A stretch of DNA of 64,000 nucleotides from Stenotrophomonas maltophilia. Its GTDB lineage: Bacteria > Pseudomonadota > Gammaproteobacteria > Xanthomonadales > Xanthomonadaceae. Shown here one piece after another: positions 25,794 to 33,959 of this stretch. The notes under the pieces are model-generated. The model searched no databases. It was not told the DNA's origin and saw nothing but the letters and a program-made list of their open reading frames with translations. A program made the translations under genes and the position numbers. The stretch covers positions 773,160-837,159 of the forward strand of contig DEVL01000003.1 of the NCBI GenBank assembly GCA_002363385.1. The letters run 5' to 3'. Within the stretch, counting starts at the first letter, position 1. Each line of letters starts with the position of its first letter.

Positions 25794-27623
25794 ATGTTGC
25801 TCAGCAAACGCCCGATCCGCTCCCTCATGGCCGTGGCCATCGCCCTGGCTGCGGTGCCGGCCATGGCGCAGTCGCCGTATACCAAGACCGTCTTCATCGG
25901 CGACAGCCTGACCGATGCCGGCTACTTCCGTCCGCTGCTGCCCGCCTCGGTGCAGGCGGTGACCGGCCAGTTCACCACCAACCCGGGCTGGACCTGGGCC
26001 CAGCACGTGGCCAACTACTACGGCACCAACGGTGCGGCCCACGGCAACGGCCAGAACGGTGACAACTACGCCATCGGCGGCGCCCGCGTCGGCGTGGACA
26101 CCACCCAGGTGCTGGCTGCCGGTACCCCGGCCATTCCGGTCTACTCGCTCAAGACCCAGACCGCGCAGTACCTGGCGGCCAACGGCGGCAAGGCCGATCC
26201 GAACGCGCTGTACACCGTGTGGGGCGGTGCCAATGATCTGTTCGCCATCCAGGCCGGCGCGCCGCTGGTCTCGACCCTGACCAACGCCGTGCGCGACCAG
26301 GTCGGCATCGTCGGCACCCTGAAGGGCGCTGGCGCCGAATACATCGTGGTGCCCACCATTCCGGACGTCGGCCTGACCCCGGGCGCCCGCGCCGGTGGCC
26401 CGGCCGGCATGGCCGCCGGCACCGCGCTGGCCAAGGCGTACAACGACGCCCTGTTCGGTGGCCTGAAGGCCGCCGGCCTGCAGGTGATCCCGGTCGATAC
26501 CTTCCACATCCTGCAGGAAATCGTCGCCAACCCGGGCCAGTACGGCTTCGTCAACGTGACCAGCCCGGCCTGCACGACGGCGTCGTCGCTGACCTGCAAC
26601 CCGACCAGCTACGCCACCCCGAACGCGGCCAACAGCTACGTGTTCGCCGATGGCGTGCACCCGACCACGGCCACGCACGAGATGCTGGGCCAGTACACGC
26701 TGTCGATCCTAGAAGCCCCGCGCAACCAGCAGATCCTGACCCACTCGGCACAGACCATCGGCCGCTCGCGCGCTGACCAGGTCAGCTGGCACGTCGATGG
26801 CCGTCCGGCCGACGGCCTGAGCTGGTGGGGCAACCTGCGCGGCGACATGCAGCGCTACGCCCATGCCGATCTGTACGACGGCATGGCCCCGGCCGGCCTG
26901 TTCGGTGTGGATTGGGCGCGCGACGGCATGGTGGTTGGCGGCTTCGCCGGCTACGGCCGCATGGACGCCGATTTCGGCAACAACAAGGGTGACTTCACCC
27001 AGTCCGACACCACGCTGGGTCTGTTCGCCGGCTGGTATGGCGAGCGCGCCTGGGTCAATGGCCAGGTCAGCTACAGCTGGCTGGACTACGACGTGACCCG
27101 CAAGCTGCAGCTCGGCCCGGCAACGCGCATCCACAAGGGCTCGCCGGAAGGCAGCAACCTGACCGCCGCGTTGAACGCCGGCTACGAGTTCGGTACCGAG
27201 GGCGGCTTCCGCCACGGTCCGGTCGCGGCCGTGATCTGGCAGAAGGTGAAGCTGGACGGCTACACCGAGTCCAACCCGAGCGCCTCGGCGCTGGGCTATG
27301 CCGATCAGGACGTGGACTCGACCGTTGGCCGCGTCGGCTGGCAGGCCCGCTTCGATGGCGGCAACGTCAAGCCGTACGTGCAGGTCACCTACGACCACGA
27401 GTTCGAAGACAGCAAGCAGGCCAGCGCCTGGCTGCAGAGCATGCCGGACGTGGGCATGTACAAGGTGCCGGGCCTGGCGTTTGATCGGGACTACGCCACC
27501 GCCGTACTGGGTGCGCGCCTGAACCTGTGGGGCCTGAGCAGCAATATCGGCATGAGCACCACCACGATGCAGAAGCGTGCACGTGACGTGTCGCTGTTCG
27601 CCAGCTTCGGCGCCAGCTTCTGA
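25794..27623 (+). CDS. GDSL esterase/lipase autotransporter
   Basis: A type V secreted outer-membrane esterase of 609 residues, like Pseudomonas EstA. It has a signal peptide (cleavage AMAQ), a GDSL passenger domain with the nucleophile in FIGDSLTDAGYF, the oxyanion blocks GGARVG and WGGANDLF, and the catalytic pair in FADGVHPTTATHEM. A C-terminal 12-strand beta-barrel starts around residue 345 and ends SLFASFGASF with terminal phenylalanine. Two cysteines flank TTASSLT in the passenger. The start has an AAAGGA site 7 bp upstream; the open frame reaches 25731. A hairpin terminator follows. Family members hydrolyse short-chain esters and influence rhamnolipid or biofilm traits. Confidence 0.93.
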   Translation: MLLSKRPIRSLMAVAIALAAVPAMAQSPYTKTVFIGDSLTDAGYFRPLLPASVQAVTGQFTTNPGWTWAQHVANYYGTNGAAHGNGQNGDNYAIGGARVGVDTTQVLAAGTPAIPVYSLKTQTAQYLAANGGKADPNALYTVWGGANDLFAIQAGAPLVSTLTNAVRDQVGIVGTLKGAGAEYIVVPTIPDVGLTPGARAGGPAGMAAGTALAKAYNDALFGGLKAAGLQVIPVDTFHILQEIVANPGQYGFVNVTSPACTTASSLTCNPTSYATPNAANSYVFADGVHPTTATHEMLGQYTLSILEAPRNQQILTHSAQTIGRSRADQVSWHVDGRPADGLSWWGNLRGDMQRYAHADLYDGMAPAGLFGVDWARDGMVVGGFAGYGRMDADFGNNKGDFTQSDTTLGLFAGWYGERAWVNGQVSYSWLDYDVTRKLQLGPATRIHKGSPEGSNLTAALNAGYEFGTEGGFRHGPVAAVIWQKVKLDGYTESNPSASALGYADQDVDSTVGRVGWQARFDGGNVKPYVQVTYDHEFEDSKQASAWLQSMPDVGMYKVPGLAFDRDYATAVLGARLNLWGLSSNIGMSTTTMQKRARDVSLFASFGASF

Positions 27624-27681
27624 TCCAGCGTGCGCAGTGCCCGTTCGCGGGCACCGCGCACGGCAGCGGAAAGCGAGAAAC

Positions 27682-27711
27682 AACGGGCGGCCCAGTGCCG
27701 CCCGTTGCCTT
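27682..27711 (+). terminator. Terminator after the esterase gene
   Basis: A perfect 10-bp stem, AACGGGCGGC (27682-27691) with 27697-27706, CCAGT loop, then GCCTTT. Confidence 0.75.
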
Positions 27712-27747
27712 TCATGCCCCCGCCCGAATAGACTTACGCCGCGCCTT

Positions 27748-27821
27748 GCGGGTGTAGCTCAATGGTAGAGCTGTAGCTTCCCAAGCTACTGACGAGGGTT
27801 CGATTCCCTTCACCCGCTCCA
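27748..27821 (+). tRNA. tRNA-Gly (anticodon CCC)
   Basis: A cloverleaf is visible by eye: acceptor GCGGGTG/CACCCGC perfect, D-stem GCTC/GAGC, anticodon stem GTAGC/GCTAC with loop TTCCCAA (anticodon CCC), T-loop TTCGATT, discriminator T and encoded CCA. It reads GGG glycine codons. It marks the left edge of the exporter/peptide locus, though no duplicated tRNA end was found at the other side. Confidence 0.95.
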
Positions 27822-27899
27822 TATCAGGGGGTGGCTTGCCTGCTTGCCCCGGCGCGAGGCAGGCCCATCAGGCTGCCGTTGGATTCCCTCGACGCAGCG

Positions 27900-28601
27900 T
27901 CAGCTCAACCCGGCACCGACGCCCGTGGGCTCGAGCAACTCTCCTTTGTCCAGATGCACCACGCGTGTCGCGTATCCGGCGGCCTTGGGATCGTGCGTCA
28001 CCATGACGATCGTTTTTCCATGTTCCCGGTTCAGCCGCTGCAGCAGGTCCATCACGCCGGCGGCGGACTCGCGGTCCAGATCGCCCGTTGGCTCGTCGCA
28101 GATCAGGAACGCGGGGTCAGCCACGATGGCCCGTGCGATTGCGACTCGCTGCTGCTGCCCACCTGAAAGCTCGGTGGGGCGATGGCTGAGGCGTTCGGCA
28201 AGCCCGACCAGCTGCAGTGCGATTTCCGCCCGCCGGTTGCGCTGGGCTTTGGCTGAGGGCGACAACAGCAGGGGCAGTGCCACGTTCTGCAACGCGGTCA
28301 GGGTCGGCATCAGGTTGTAGAACTGGAAAATGAAACCCACGCTCTGGCTTCGCCATTCCGCCAGCTGCTTACGGGTCAACTGATCGATGCGTTGTTGATT
28401 GACCTTGATGCTGCCGGACGTGGGCGTGTCCAGCCCGCCGATCAGATTGAGCAGGGTTGTCTTGCCGGACCCCGATGGGCCCATCAGGGCCAGGAACTCC
28501 CCGCTGCCCACCTGCAGGTCCACCGAGCGGAGCACGTCAACGCGCTGTTGTCCGCGTTGGTAGGTTTTAGAGACGTCGGTAAGCGAAATCGAACACGTCA
28601 T
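27900..28601 (-). CDS. ABC transporter ATP-binding protein (MacB/LolD type)
   Basis: A 233-residue ATPase. Walker A is GPSGSGKTT (about residues 41-49), Q-loop FQFYNLMPTLTALQNV, signature LSGGQQQRVAIARA, Walker B FLICDEPTGDLD, and H-loop VTHDPKAA. The Q-loop and D-loop are of the LolD/MacB/FtsE class that powers FtsX-like permeases acting on substrates in the periplasm. It is the last gene of a four-gene operon; its start overlaps the adaptor stop (ATGA). By position it powers the two permeases encoded at 29788-32156. Confidence 0.93.
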   Translation of the reverse strand: MTCSISLTDVSKTYQRGQQRVDVLRSVDLQVGSGEFLALMGPSGSGKTTLLNLIGGLDTPTSGSIKVNQQRIDQLTRKQLAEWRSQSVGFIFQFYNLMPTLTALQNVALPLLLSPSAKAQRNRRAEIALQLVGLAERLSHRPTELSGGQQQRVAIARAIVADPAFLICDEPTGDLDRESAAGVMDLLQRLNREHGKTIVMVTHDPKAAGYATRVVHLDKGELLEPTGVGAGLS

Positions 28602-29740
28602 TGCTGCTCCTGGGCAGTGCTGGGGGTGCTTGTCAAACCTGTGATGTGCTGGCTTGCATGTGCCATACGTTCTGCCGAATTGCTGTCCCCTTGACCGAGT
28701 GCGTTCGGGATGTCTGGCGAGCTTGATGCGGCAACCAGAAAACTCACACGGGCGCCCATGTCGGGCAGGATGCGGGGGTCTTTGAGTTGCAGGCCGATAC
28801 GGGCTTTGACCGTGGCCTTGCCGCGATCCGCCGCAGGAATGATCGCGATCACCGTGCCGGGCAGGGACAGCTCCGGATAGGCATTGAGACGCACGTCGGC
28901 CGCCATGCCGATGCGCACCCGCCCGATGTAGGCCTCGCCGACATCGACTTCCACTTCCAGGGAGTTCATGTCCACGATGGTCGCGACACCGGTGCGCGTA
29001 TAGCCGCTGGCAGCGCTCGGAGAGATGATCTCGCCGACCTGCGCAGCCTTGGAGGTAATGACGCCCGCAAAGGGTGCGCGGATGACGGCGTGGTCCAGAT
29101 TCACCTGGGCGACATCGGCCAAGGCGCGCGCCGCCTGCGCGTTGCGCCGTTGCGAGAGCATTTGTGCTTGGAGCTCATTGGCCTTTGCGGACGCCTGCTC
29201 GGCATCCTGACGAGACACCAGTCCACTCTCTGACAGTTCCAGCGCACGTTGGCTGTCGCGCAATGCCTGGGCAAACTGAATCTCATGCTGGCGCGCGAGT
29301 TGCCCCGCGGCGGCGACCTGCCGCTGCGCCGATTCCAAGCCGGCCATGGCTGACCGTGCATCGAGTCGGGCAAGTACCTGTCCCTGCTCGACGTGATCGC
29401 CCTCTTCAAACAGGAGGTCGGTGACAACCCCGGTGAGCTGGGAGGACACCGTGGCAGTCCGCCGGGCCACGACATACCCGCTTGCGTCGAGCGTGGACCC
29501 GGCGGTGGTCGTCGGCGCCGCGGGAACCGCCGAGGTAACGACGGCGGCGTCGTCGGCCTCGGCATCGGTGCTGGTGCGTCCGCACAACCCGAGGCAAAGG
29601 CTGGCACCTACCGCCACGGCCAAGCCGACGGAGACAGGTCGACGACCGAAACGGGGTGGTGTCACATCGGGCTGGGCGGCTCGTTCGATGTGGAGCTGCT
29701 GCAGCAGATCGCCAGAGGTGGTTTTGGAGAGGGGAGTCAT
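28598..29740 (-). CDS. HlyD/MacA-type membrane fusion protein
   Basis: A 380-residue periplasmic adaptor with one N-terminal membrane anchor (residues about 36-53). A split lipoyl/barrel-sandwich domain (SSQLTGVVTDLLFEEGDHV and DHAVIRAPFAGVITSKAAQ) flanks a coiled-coil hairpin rich in Gln, Ala and Glu. Beta-barrel segments with VEVDVGEAYIGRVRIGM follow. It links the ABC permeases to an outer-membrane channel in the MacA manner. The start is ambiguous: ATG 29740 has a good AAGGAA site, whereas an upstream ATG at 29791 overlaps the permease stop (ATGA). I use 29740. Confidence 0.88.
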   Translation of the reverse strand: MTPLSKTTSGDLLQQLHIERAAQPDVTPPRFGRRPVSVGLAVAVGASLCLGLCGRTSTDAEADDAAVVTSAVPAAPTTTAGSTLDASGYVVARRTATVSSQLTGVVTDLLFEEGDHVEQGQVLARLDARSAMAGLESAQRQVAAAGQLARQHEIQFAQALRDSQRALELSESGLVSRQDAEQASAKANELQAQMLSQRRNAQAARALADVAQVNLDHAVIRAPFAGVITSKAAQVGEIISPSAASGYTRTGVATIVDMNSLEVEVDVGEAYIGRVRIGMAADVRLNAYPELSLPGTVIAIIPAADRGKATVKARIGLQLKDPRILPDMGARVSFLVAASSSPDIPNALGQGDSNSAERMAHASQHITGLTSTPSTAQEQQ

Positions 29741-29787
29741 TTGAGTGATTCCTTGACGGGCGGCATCAGTAGCGGACGGCGGCGGAC

Positions 29788-30966
29788 TCATTCCCTGAGG
29801 GCATCCACGAGACGACCCGACATGACCTTGCGCAGCGGCATCGCCGAGCTGGCCAAACCGACCAGCAAGGCGTAGCCCAGCACCGCGGTCATCACCTCGG
29901 CATCGACCACAAAGCGGGCGTACACGGCCTGGTTGACGCTGGACGTGCCAAAGCTCGCACCATCAAGAAAGACATGGACAATCCCGAATGTGACCAGCGA
30001 GGCCAGCGCTCCAATGGCCAGCAGGTCGAGCAACAGCGCAGTGCCCACCGCGGTATCGCTGAAGCCCAGCGCCCGGAGCGTAGCCATCTCCCTGCGACGT
30101 CTTTCCAGGACCATGCCCAGCGTGGTGGAGATGGCCAGGATGGCACCTGCGCCCAGCAGCAGGGACACGCCCAGCGCGGCGCTGCGGGCGAGCCGCGTCA
30201 AGAATCCGACCTGCTGCTCGTAGTACTCGACCTGGCTCACGATCCGGACCCCCTGCAGGCGCGGATCATCCGCGGCGGCGGCCCGCAATGCGGGCAGCAC
30301 ATCAGGCGATTCCAACTTCAACCACAACGAGGACACCCGGCCCGGACGGTTGTAGGCGGCCTGCAGGGCGGACAGATCGGTCCATAACTCGGACTCCCAG
30401 AGATTTCCCGCGGCACGGAGCTCGCTGGTTCGCCGCCAGGAGGATCCCTGGATATCGACGTGGGAGCGCGCGAGCTCGGGGAACTGGGCCTGCAGTGTGG
30501 CGCTGGCGGCTAATTCGCGGCCTCCTTCGCGAGGTTTGATGGCGACATCGATACGGGTGGGATCCATCATCGCCCACGTGTCGGCGGAGATGCCGCGCAG
30601 CAGTATCGGGCTTGTTTGTCCGTCGGTCCGCGATAGCTTGGCGTTGGCCAGAAACTGAGGCGCGGCGCGAGGACGGCCGTTGGGATCACGTTCGACACTC
30701 GGCAGATGGGACACCACGGCGACCTGTTCCGGAGAAAGGCTGCTACCGGCCTCGTCTAGCGCCCCATTGGAGAGCGCCAGCGCGATGTCCGGCTGCCCCG
30801 TCTGGCCGGCAATTCGGTCAATACCGGCCGGAATGGCCAGCATCACCGCCAGCGCAGCCGTGGCGATGCTGAAGCCCGCGCCCATGAGCAGAGTGTCCCC
30901 GGGGCGACGGCGATGCATGGAGAGCAGAAACGCCCACAGGGGCCCAATCTGGGTGAAGGTATTCAT
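29788..30966 (-). CDS. FtsX/MacB-type ABC permease (second permease of the operon)
   Basis: A 392-residue membrane protein. It has one N-terminal helix (about residues 24-44), a large extracytoplasmic domain (about 45-250), and three C-terminal helices in the FtsX domain with LERRRREMATLRALGFSDTAVGTAL and a terminal LRKVMSGRLVDALRE. This four-helix plan is that of MacB/LolCE-like permeases, which do not pump through a channel but move substrates by periplasmic mechanotransmission. It starts at 30966, 33 bp after the companion permease gene. The two permeases differ in sequence, suggesting a heterodimer. Confidence 0.87.
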   Translation of the reverse strand: MNTFTQIGPLWAFLLSMHRRRPGDTLLMGAGFSIATAALAVMLAIPAGIDRIAGQTGQPDIALALSNGALDEAGSSLSPEQVAVVSHLPSVERDPNGRPRAAPQFLANAKLSRTDGQTSPILLRGISADTWAMMDPTRIDVAIKPREGGRELAASATLQAQFPELARSHVDIQGSSWRRTSELRAAGNLWESELWTDLSALQAAYNRPGRVSSLWLKLESPDVLPALRAAAADDPRLQGVRIVSQVEYYEQQVGFLTRLARSAALGVSLLLGAGAILAISTTLGMVLERRRREMATLRALGFSDTAVGTALLLDLLAIGALASLVTFGIVHVFLDGASFGTSSVNQAVYARFVVDAEVMTAVLGYALLVGLASSAMPLRKVMSGRLVDALRE

Positions 30967-30998
30967 GGCGAGCTCGCGATTGAAGGAAACGCCCAGCG

Positions 30999-32156
30999 TC
31001 AGGTCTGGAGGTGGTCGATGGGTTTCAGGCGCCTGATTTGAAGCGCAGGCCAGACAAGTGCGATGGCCCCAAGTAGAAGGAGTGCAGGCAGCAGTGACGC
31101 GAAGGCCCAATCTGGTGCGCGCAACGTCCCAAGCAGCCAGGACACGCGAGGGGTGAGCAGCGCTATGACGCCTTGTCCCCCCAGGACGCCCAGCGACGCG
31201 CCGACCGTGATCACGGCGCCGAGCTCGATGATCAATGCCCCGAACTGGAGCCCGCGACCGAATCCCATGCTCTGGAGGACTGCCATGGTTGGGCGTCGCT
31301 GGGTGACCAGGTGTGCCAGCACGGTTACCCAGACGAGCAGCGCGCAGGTGGCCATGGCTACCATGATCAGTCCGAGCAGCGCCTGTACCTGCCCAAATCT
31401 GCCCAATGCGGATTCCGTGCCGCTGGCAGGGGTGGCCTGCAGTGGGGGATCGCTGCTGGCAAACGTAAGATCGATTGATTGCGCGAGCGCACTCAACGTT
31501 GCGGCGTTCTCACCGACCACGCGGGCCCGCAGAACCTGATCGCTTCGCCCGTCTGGCATCAGGCGATTGAAATAGTCGTAATGACCGTAAGCGATACGGT
31601 CATCCAGAGCGCCACCTCCGCCGGGCAGGATGGCGACGATGGTGACGGGAATCTCTACGCCGGATAGATGGTCCCTGGGACTCAGCGACATTCCAGGTGC
31701 CAGATTGCACCGCGCTGCGGCGTCGGCGCCGACAAGCAGTCCAGTGCGCGTGGATCTCCATCGATCCAGCGTTTCCTGGGTGGCGCCCCGTCCCCGCAGC
31801 AGGGTGTCCACTCCGGACCCGCCATACGCATTGATACTCAGGCTGCTGCGCCCATCACCGCAGGGAAGGCTGGCGAGGCCGAAATAGGAGACTGCGGAGA
31901 TCCCGGGCATTTCCTCCATACGCAGGGCATGACGCAGTGGAAACGAACCGTTCTGGGTCTGTGCATTGGCGACAGCCAACTCGGCATTGACTGCCATTCC
32001 GACACGCGATGCGAGAAACGGAGAGGAAAAGGCGGAGAGGACTACCCACGCGAGCGTGCAGACCGCAAGCGTTGCGGCAAGGTAAAGCAGGCGTTGTGGC
32101 TGTTCGGCGGCGCGCATCCCGGCTATGCATGACATCGTGTGAAAATCTGACAACAT
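30999..32156 (-). CDS. FtsX/MacB-type ABC permease (first permease of the operon)
   Basis: A 385-residue permease with an N-terminal helix (YLAATLAVCTLAWVVLSAF), an extracytoplasmic domain and three C-terminal helices. The FtsX block contains LVTQRRPTMAVLQSMGFGRGLQF and ends in PALQIRRLKPIDHLQT. ATG 32156 has an AGGAAA site 7 bp upstream; the frame is open to 32195. It is the first gene of the exporter operon and is preceded, 264 bp upstream on the same strand, by a small exported-peptide gene. Two cysteines (in LASLPCGDG and AAARCNLAPG) lie in the extracytoplasmic part. The substrate is unknown. Confidence 0.87.
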   Translation of the reverse strand: MLSDFHTMSCIAGMRAAEQPQRLLYLAATLAVCTLAWVVLSAFSSPFLASRVGMAVNAELAVANAQTQNGSFPLRHALRMEEMPGISAVSYFGLASLPCGDGRSSLSINAYGGSGVDTLLRGRGATQETLDRWRSTRTGLLVGADAAARCNLAPGMSLSPRDHLSGVEIPVTIVAILPGGGGALDDRIAYGHYDYFNRLMPDGRSDQVLRARVVGENAATLSALAQSIDLTFASSDPPLQATPASGTESALGRFGQVQALLGLIMVAMATCALLVWVTVLAHLVTQRRPTMAVLQSMGFGRGLQFGALIIELGAVITVGASLGVLGGQGVIALLTPRVSWLLGTLRAPDWAFASLLPALLLLGAIALVWPALQIRRLKPIDHLQT

Positions 32157-32382
32157 GGGGTGCTTTCCTAAAGGTGAGCGCACTCTCATCCTCAATTGGC
32201 CGGTACGTTGCTCGTCGGTGGATGCGTGTCGATAATGTGCTTCCGCGATTATCGATACTGTTACTGGTAGATCGAGAAATTAGGCGTCGAGGTGTATTGG
32301 TGGTTGTCGAGGGCTCGGAGCATGAACTGCTAGTTAATCCCATTGAGTGCCGATGCTTTGACTCAAAGCCATCTCTAGAAAG

Positions 32383-32410
32383 TTGGGGCATCTTTCCGCA
32401 GATGCCCCAA
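32383..32410 (-). terminator. Hairpin between the peptide gene and the exporter operon
   Basis: On the minus strand TTGGGGCATCT pairs perfectly (11 bp) with AGATGCCCCAA across a GCGGAA loop, 10 bp after the peptide stop, followed by CTTTC. It could be a leaky terminator that makes peptide mRNA abundant relative to exporter mRNA, or a 3'-end stabilising hairpin. Confidence 0.65.
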
Positions 32411-32420
32411 GTGTTACGTA

Positions 32421-32567
32421 TTACCGTTCAACAACGATGCAGCCTGTTTTATCGCAGATGATGATGATGACGTCGCTCGCGTGCGCCCCGAACGACGCGG
32501 TTGAGCCAAAGATGGCTGTGCCCGCAACGGCGAGACTCAGCAGGGATGCTCGGATTTTGCTGGTCAT
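32421..32567 (-). CDS. Small exported peptide precursor (48 aa) upstream of an ABC exporter
   Basis: A 48-codon ORF with a strong AAAGGGA ribosome site 7 bp before ATG. It encodes MTSKIRASLLSLAVAGTAIF followed by GSTASFGAHA, a typical Sec signal peptide with an AHA cleavage site. A predicted 18-residue mature part, SDVIIIICDKTGCIVVER, follows. The mature part is amphipathic: four isoleucines, a Cys-x4-Cys pair that could form a disulfide loop (C38, C43), and a charged end. It is followed by a hairpin and then the exporter operon. I recognise no family. It could be a bacteriocin-like peptide, a signal, or a ligand for the exporter. Coding evidence is good but indirect (ribosome site, signal peptide, hairpin); conservation was not testable. 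Confidence 0.7.
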   Translation of the reverse strand: MTSKIRASLLSLAVAGTAIFGSTASFGAHASDVIIIICDKTGCIVVER

Positions 32568-33021
32568 GCTTGTTTCCCTTTCGTGTTGTGGATGGGAGTC
32601 TGACTTGCCCGTCTGATCGACCGGCGATCACAAGGTATTCACAAAAAAATGAAGGAACAAGAACGAAAGCCCGCTTTTGAAAAACAAGGGTTTTCCTACG
32701 GTAGGGCGAAGAATTCAACTTGTTCTCAATATGTGCCAATAGCGCTATAGGGCGAGCTTTCGATCCGTTTCTACCATCAGTTCACCAAATATCTCTGCTC
32801 TGATTCCGTGTGGTTTGCAAATCGAATGGGTGAGGTAAGGTCGCAAACATCGCGGGACACTACTGGAGTGGTGGGGGATCTGATGCTGTAGATCGCCTGA
32901 GCGTCTCGCCCGGAAGATCCGCTGGCGGCCTCCGGCGGCCACCTAATCACCGACATCACCGTCATCCGGCCCTACCTGCCACACGCTATGCTTCGCGCTT
33001 TCCCGCCCCTCCTGCGCCGCG
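32568..33021. other. AT-rich gene-free stretch upstream of the peptide gene and rimK
   Basis: A 454-bp spacer whose 32620-32800 part is markedly richer in A/T than the rest of the window. It must hold the divergent promoters for the peptide gene (minus) and rimK (plus). No credible ORF: a 33-codon frame from 32649 lacks a ribosome site. The composition suggests horizontally acquired DNA or a silencer-bound control region. Confidence 0.5.
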
Positions 33022-33915
33022 ATGAAACTCGCCATCCTGTCCCGCAACAGCAAGCTGTACTCCACGCGTCGCCTGGTGGAGGCCGCGCGTGCACGGGGCC
33101 ATACCGTGCGCATCCTCGACCCGCTGCGCTGCTACATGCGGATCGCCGCGGACGGCTTCACCATGCATTACAAGGGGCGGCCGATTACCGGGGTGGACGC
33201 GGTCATCCCGCGCATCGGTGCTTCGGTCACGCGCTACGGAACGGCCGTGCTGCGCCAGTTCGAGATGATGGGCGCCCGCACGCCCAACCCCTCCGATGCG
33301 ATCCTGCGCGCGCGCGACAAGCTGCGGGCGCACCAGATCCTGGCCTCCAAGGGCATCGACATGCCGGTCACGGTGTTCGGCGACAACCCGGACGACACCG
33401 TCGATCTGCTCTCGATGCTCGGCCCGCCGCCGCACGTGGTGAAGCTCAACGAAGGCACGCAGGGCAGGGGGGTCATCCTCACGGAGAAGGCCAGCGCCTC
33501 GCGCGGCATCGTGGAGGCCCTGCGGGGGTTGTATGCCAATTTCCTGATGCAGGAGTTCATCGGTGAGGCACAAGGCGCGGACCTGCGCTGCCTGGTGGTG
33601 GGCGATCAGGTGGTCGGGGCGATGCAGCGCCAGGCGCCGGAGGGCGATTTTCGCTCGAATCTGCATGCCGGCGGCAGTGCCCGCGCGGCCAAGGCCAGCC
33701 GCGCGGAGCAGCAGGTGGCCGTGCGCTCGGCCAAGGCGCTGGGTCTGGGCGTGGCCGGGGTCGATCTGATCCGTTCCAGCCGTGGCCCGCTGGTGCTGGA
33801 GGTGAATTCCACCCCAGGCCTGGAGGGCATCGAGGCGATCTGCCAAGCCGATCTTGCCGGGCGCATCATCGACCACGTGGTTTCTCTTAAAAAACCTTCT
33901 GTTACAAAGGGTTAA
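33022..33915 (+). CDS. rimK: Ribosomal protein S6 glutamate ligase-like ATP-grasp protein
   Basis: ATP-grasp ligase of 297 residues that adds glutamates to the C-terminus of ribosomal protein S6 in E. coli. Seen are the N-terminal MKLAILSRNSKLYSTRRLVE, IPRIGASVTRYG, the ATP-binding VVKLNEGTQGRGVIL, FIGEAQGADLRCLVVG, and the metal site LVLEVNSTPGLEGIE. Length and motifs match E. coli RimK. It is monocistronic, with the AT-rich spacer upstream. Related ATP-grasp enzymes also act in peptide-tailoring pathways, but the conserved length and motifs argue for RimK. Confidence 0.94.
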   Translation: MKLAILSRNSKLYSTRRLVEAARARGHTVRILDPLRCYMRIAADGFTMHYKGRPITGVDAVIPRIGASVTRYGTAVLRQFEMMGARTPNPSDAILRARDKLRAHQILASKGIDMPVTVFGDNPDDTVDLLSMLGPPPHVVKLNEGTQGRGVILTEKASASRGIVEALRGLYANFLMQEFIGEAQGADLRCLVVGDQVVGAMQRQAPEGDFRSNLHAGGSARAAKASRAEQQVAVRSAKALGLGVAGVDLIRSSRGPLVLEVNSTPGLEGIEAICQADLAGRIIDHVVSLKKPSVTKG

Positions 33916-33959
33916 GGGGAATTTTCAAGGCTGTGCGCGGTCTTAACATCGGTTTAATC

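Noticed and set aside
32449..32739. A 96-codon minus-strand frame overlapping the peptide gene.
   Set aside because: It has no ribosome site and its translation ends in a poly-His run read from the peptide gene in another frame. The peptide frame has the ribosome site and a proper signal sequence.
32649..32750. A 33-codon plus-strand ORF in the AT-rich spacer as a second peptide gene.
   Set aside because: No ribosome-binding site, no signal peptide and a random-looking composition.
27796..33021. An attachment-site duplication of the tRNA-Gly 3' end at the far side of the exporter locus.
   Set aside because: I looked for the T-arm/acceptor sequence near 32600-33021 and saw no copy, and no integrase gene is present.
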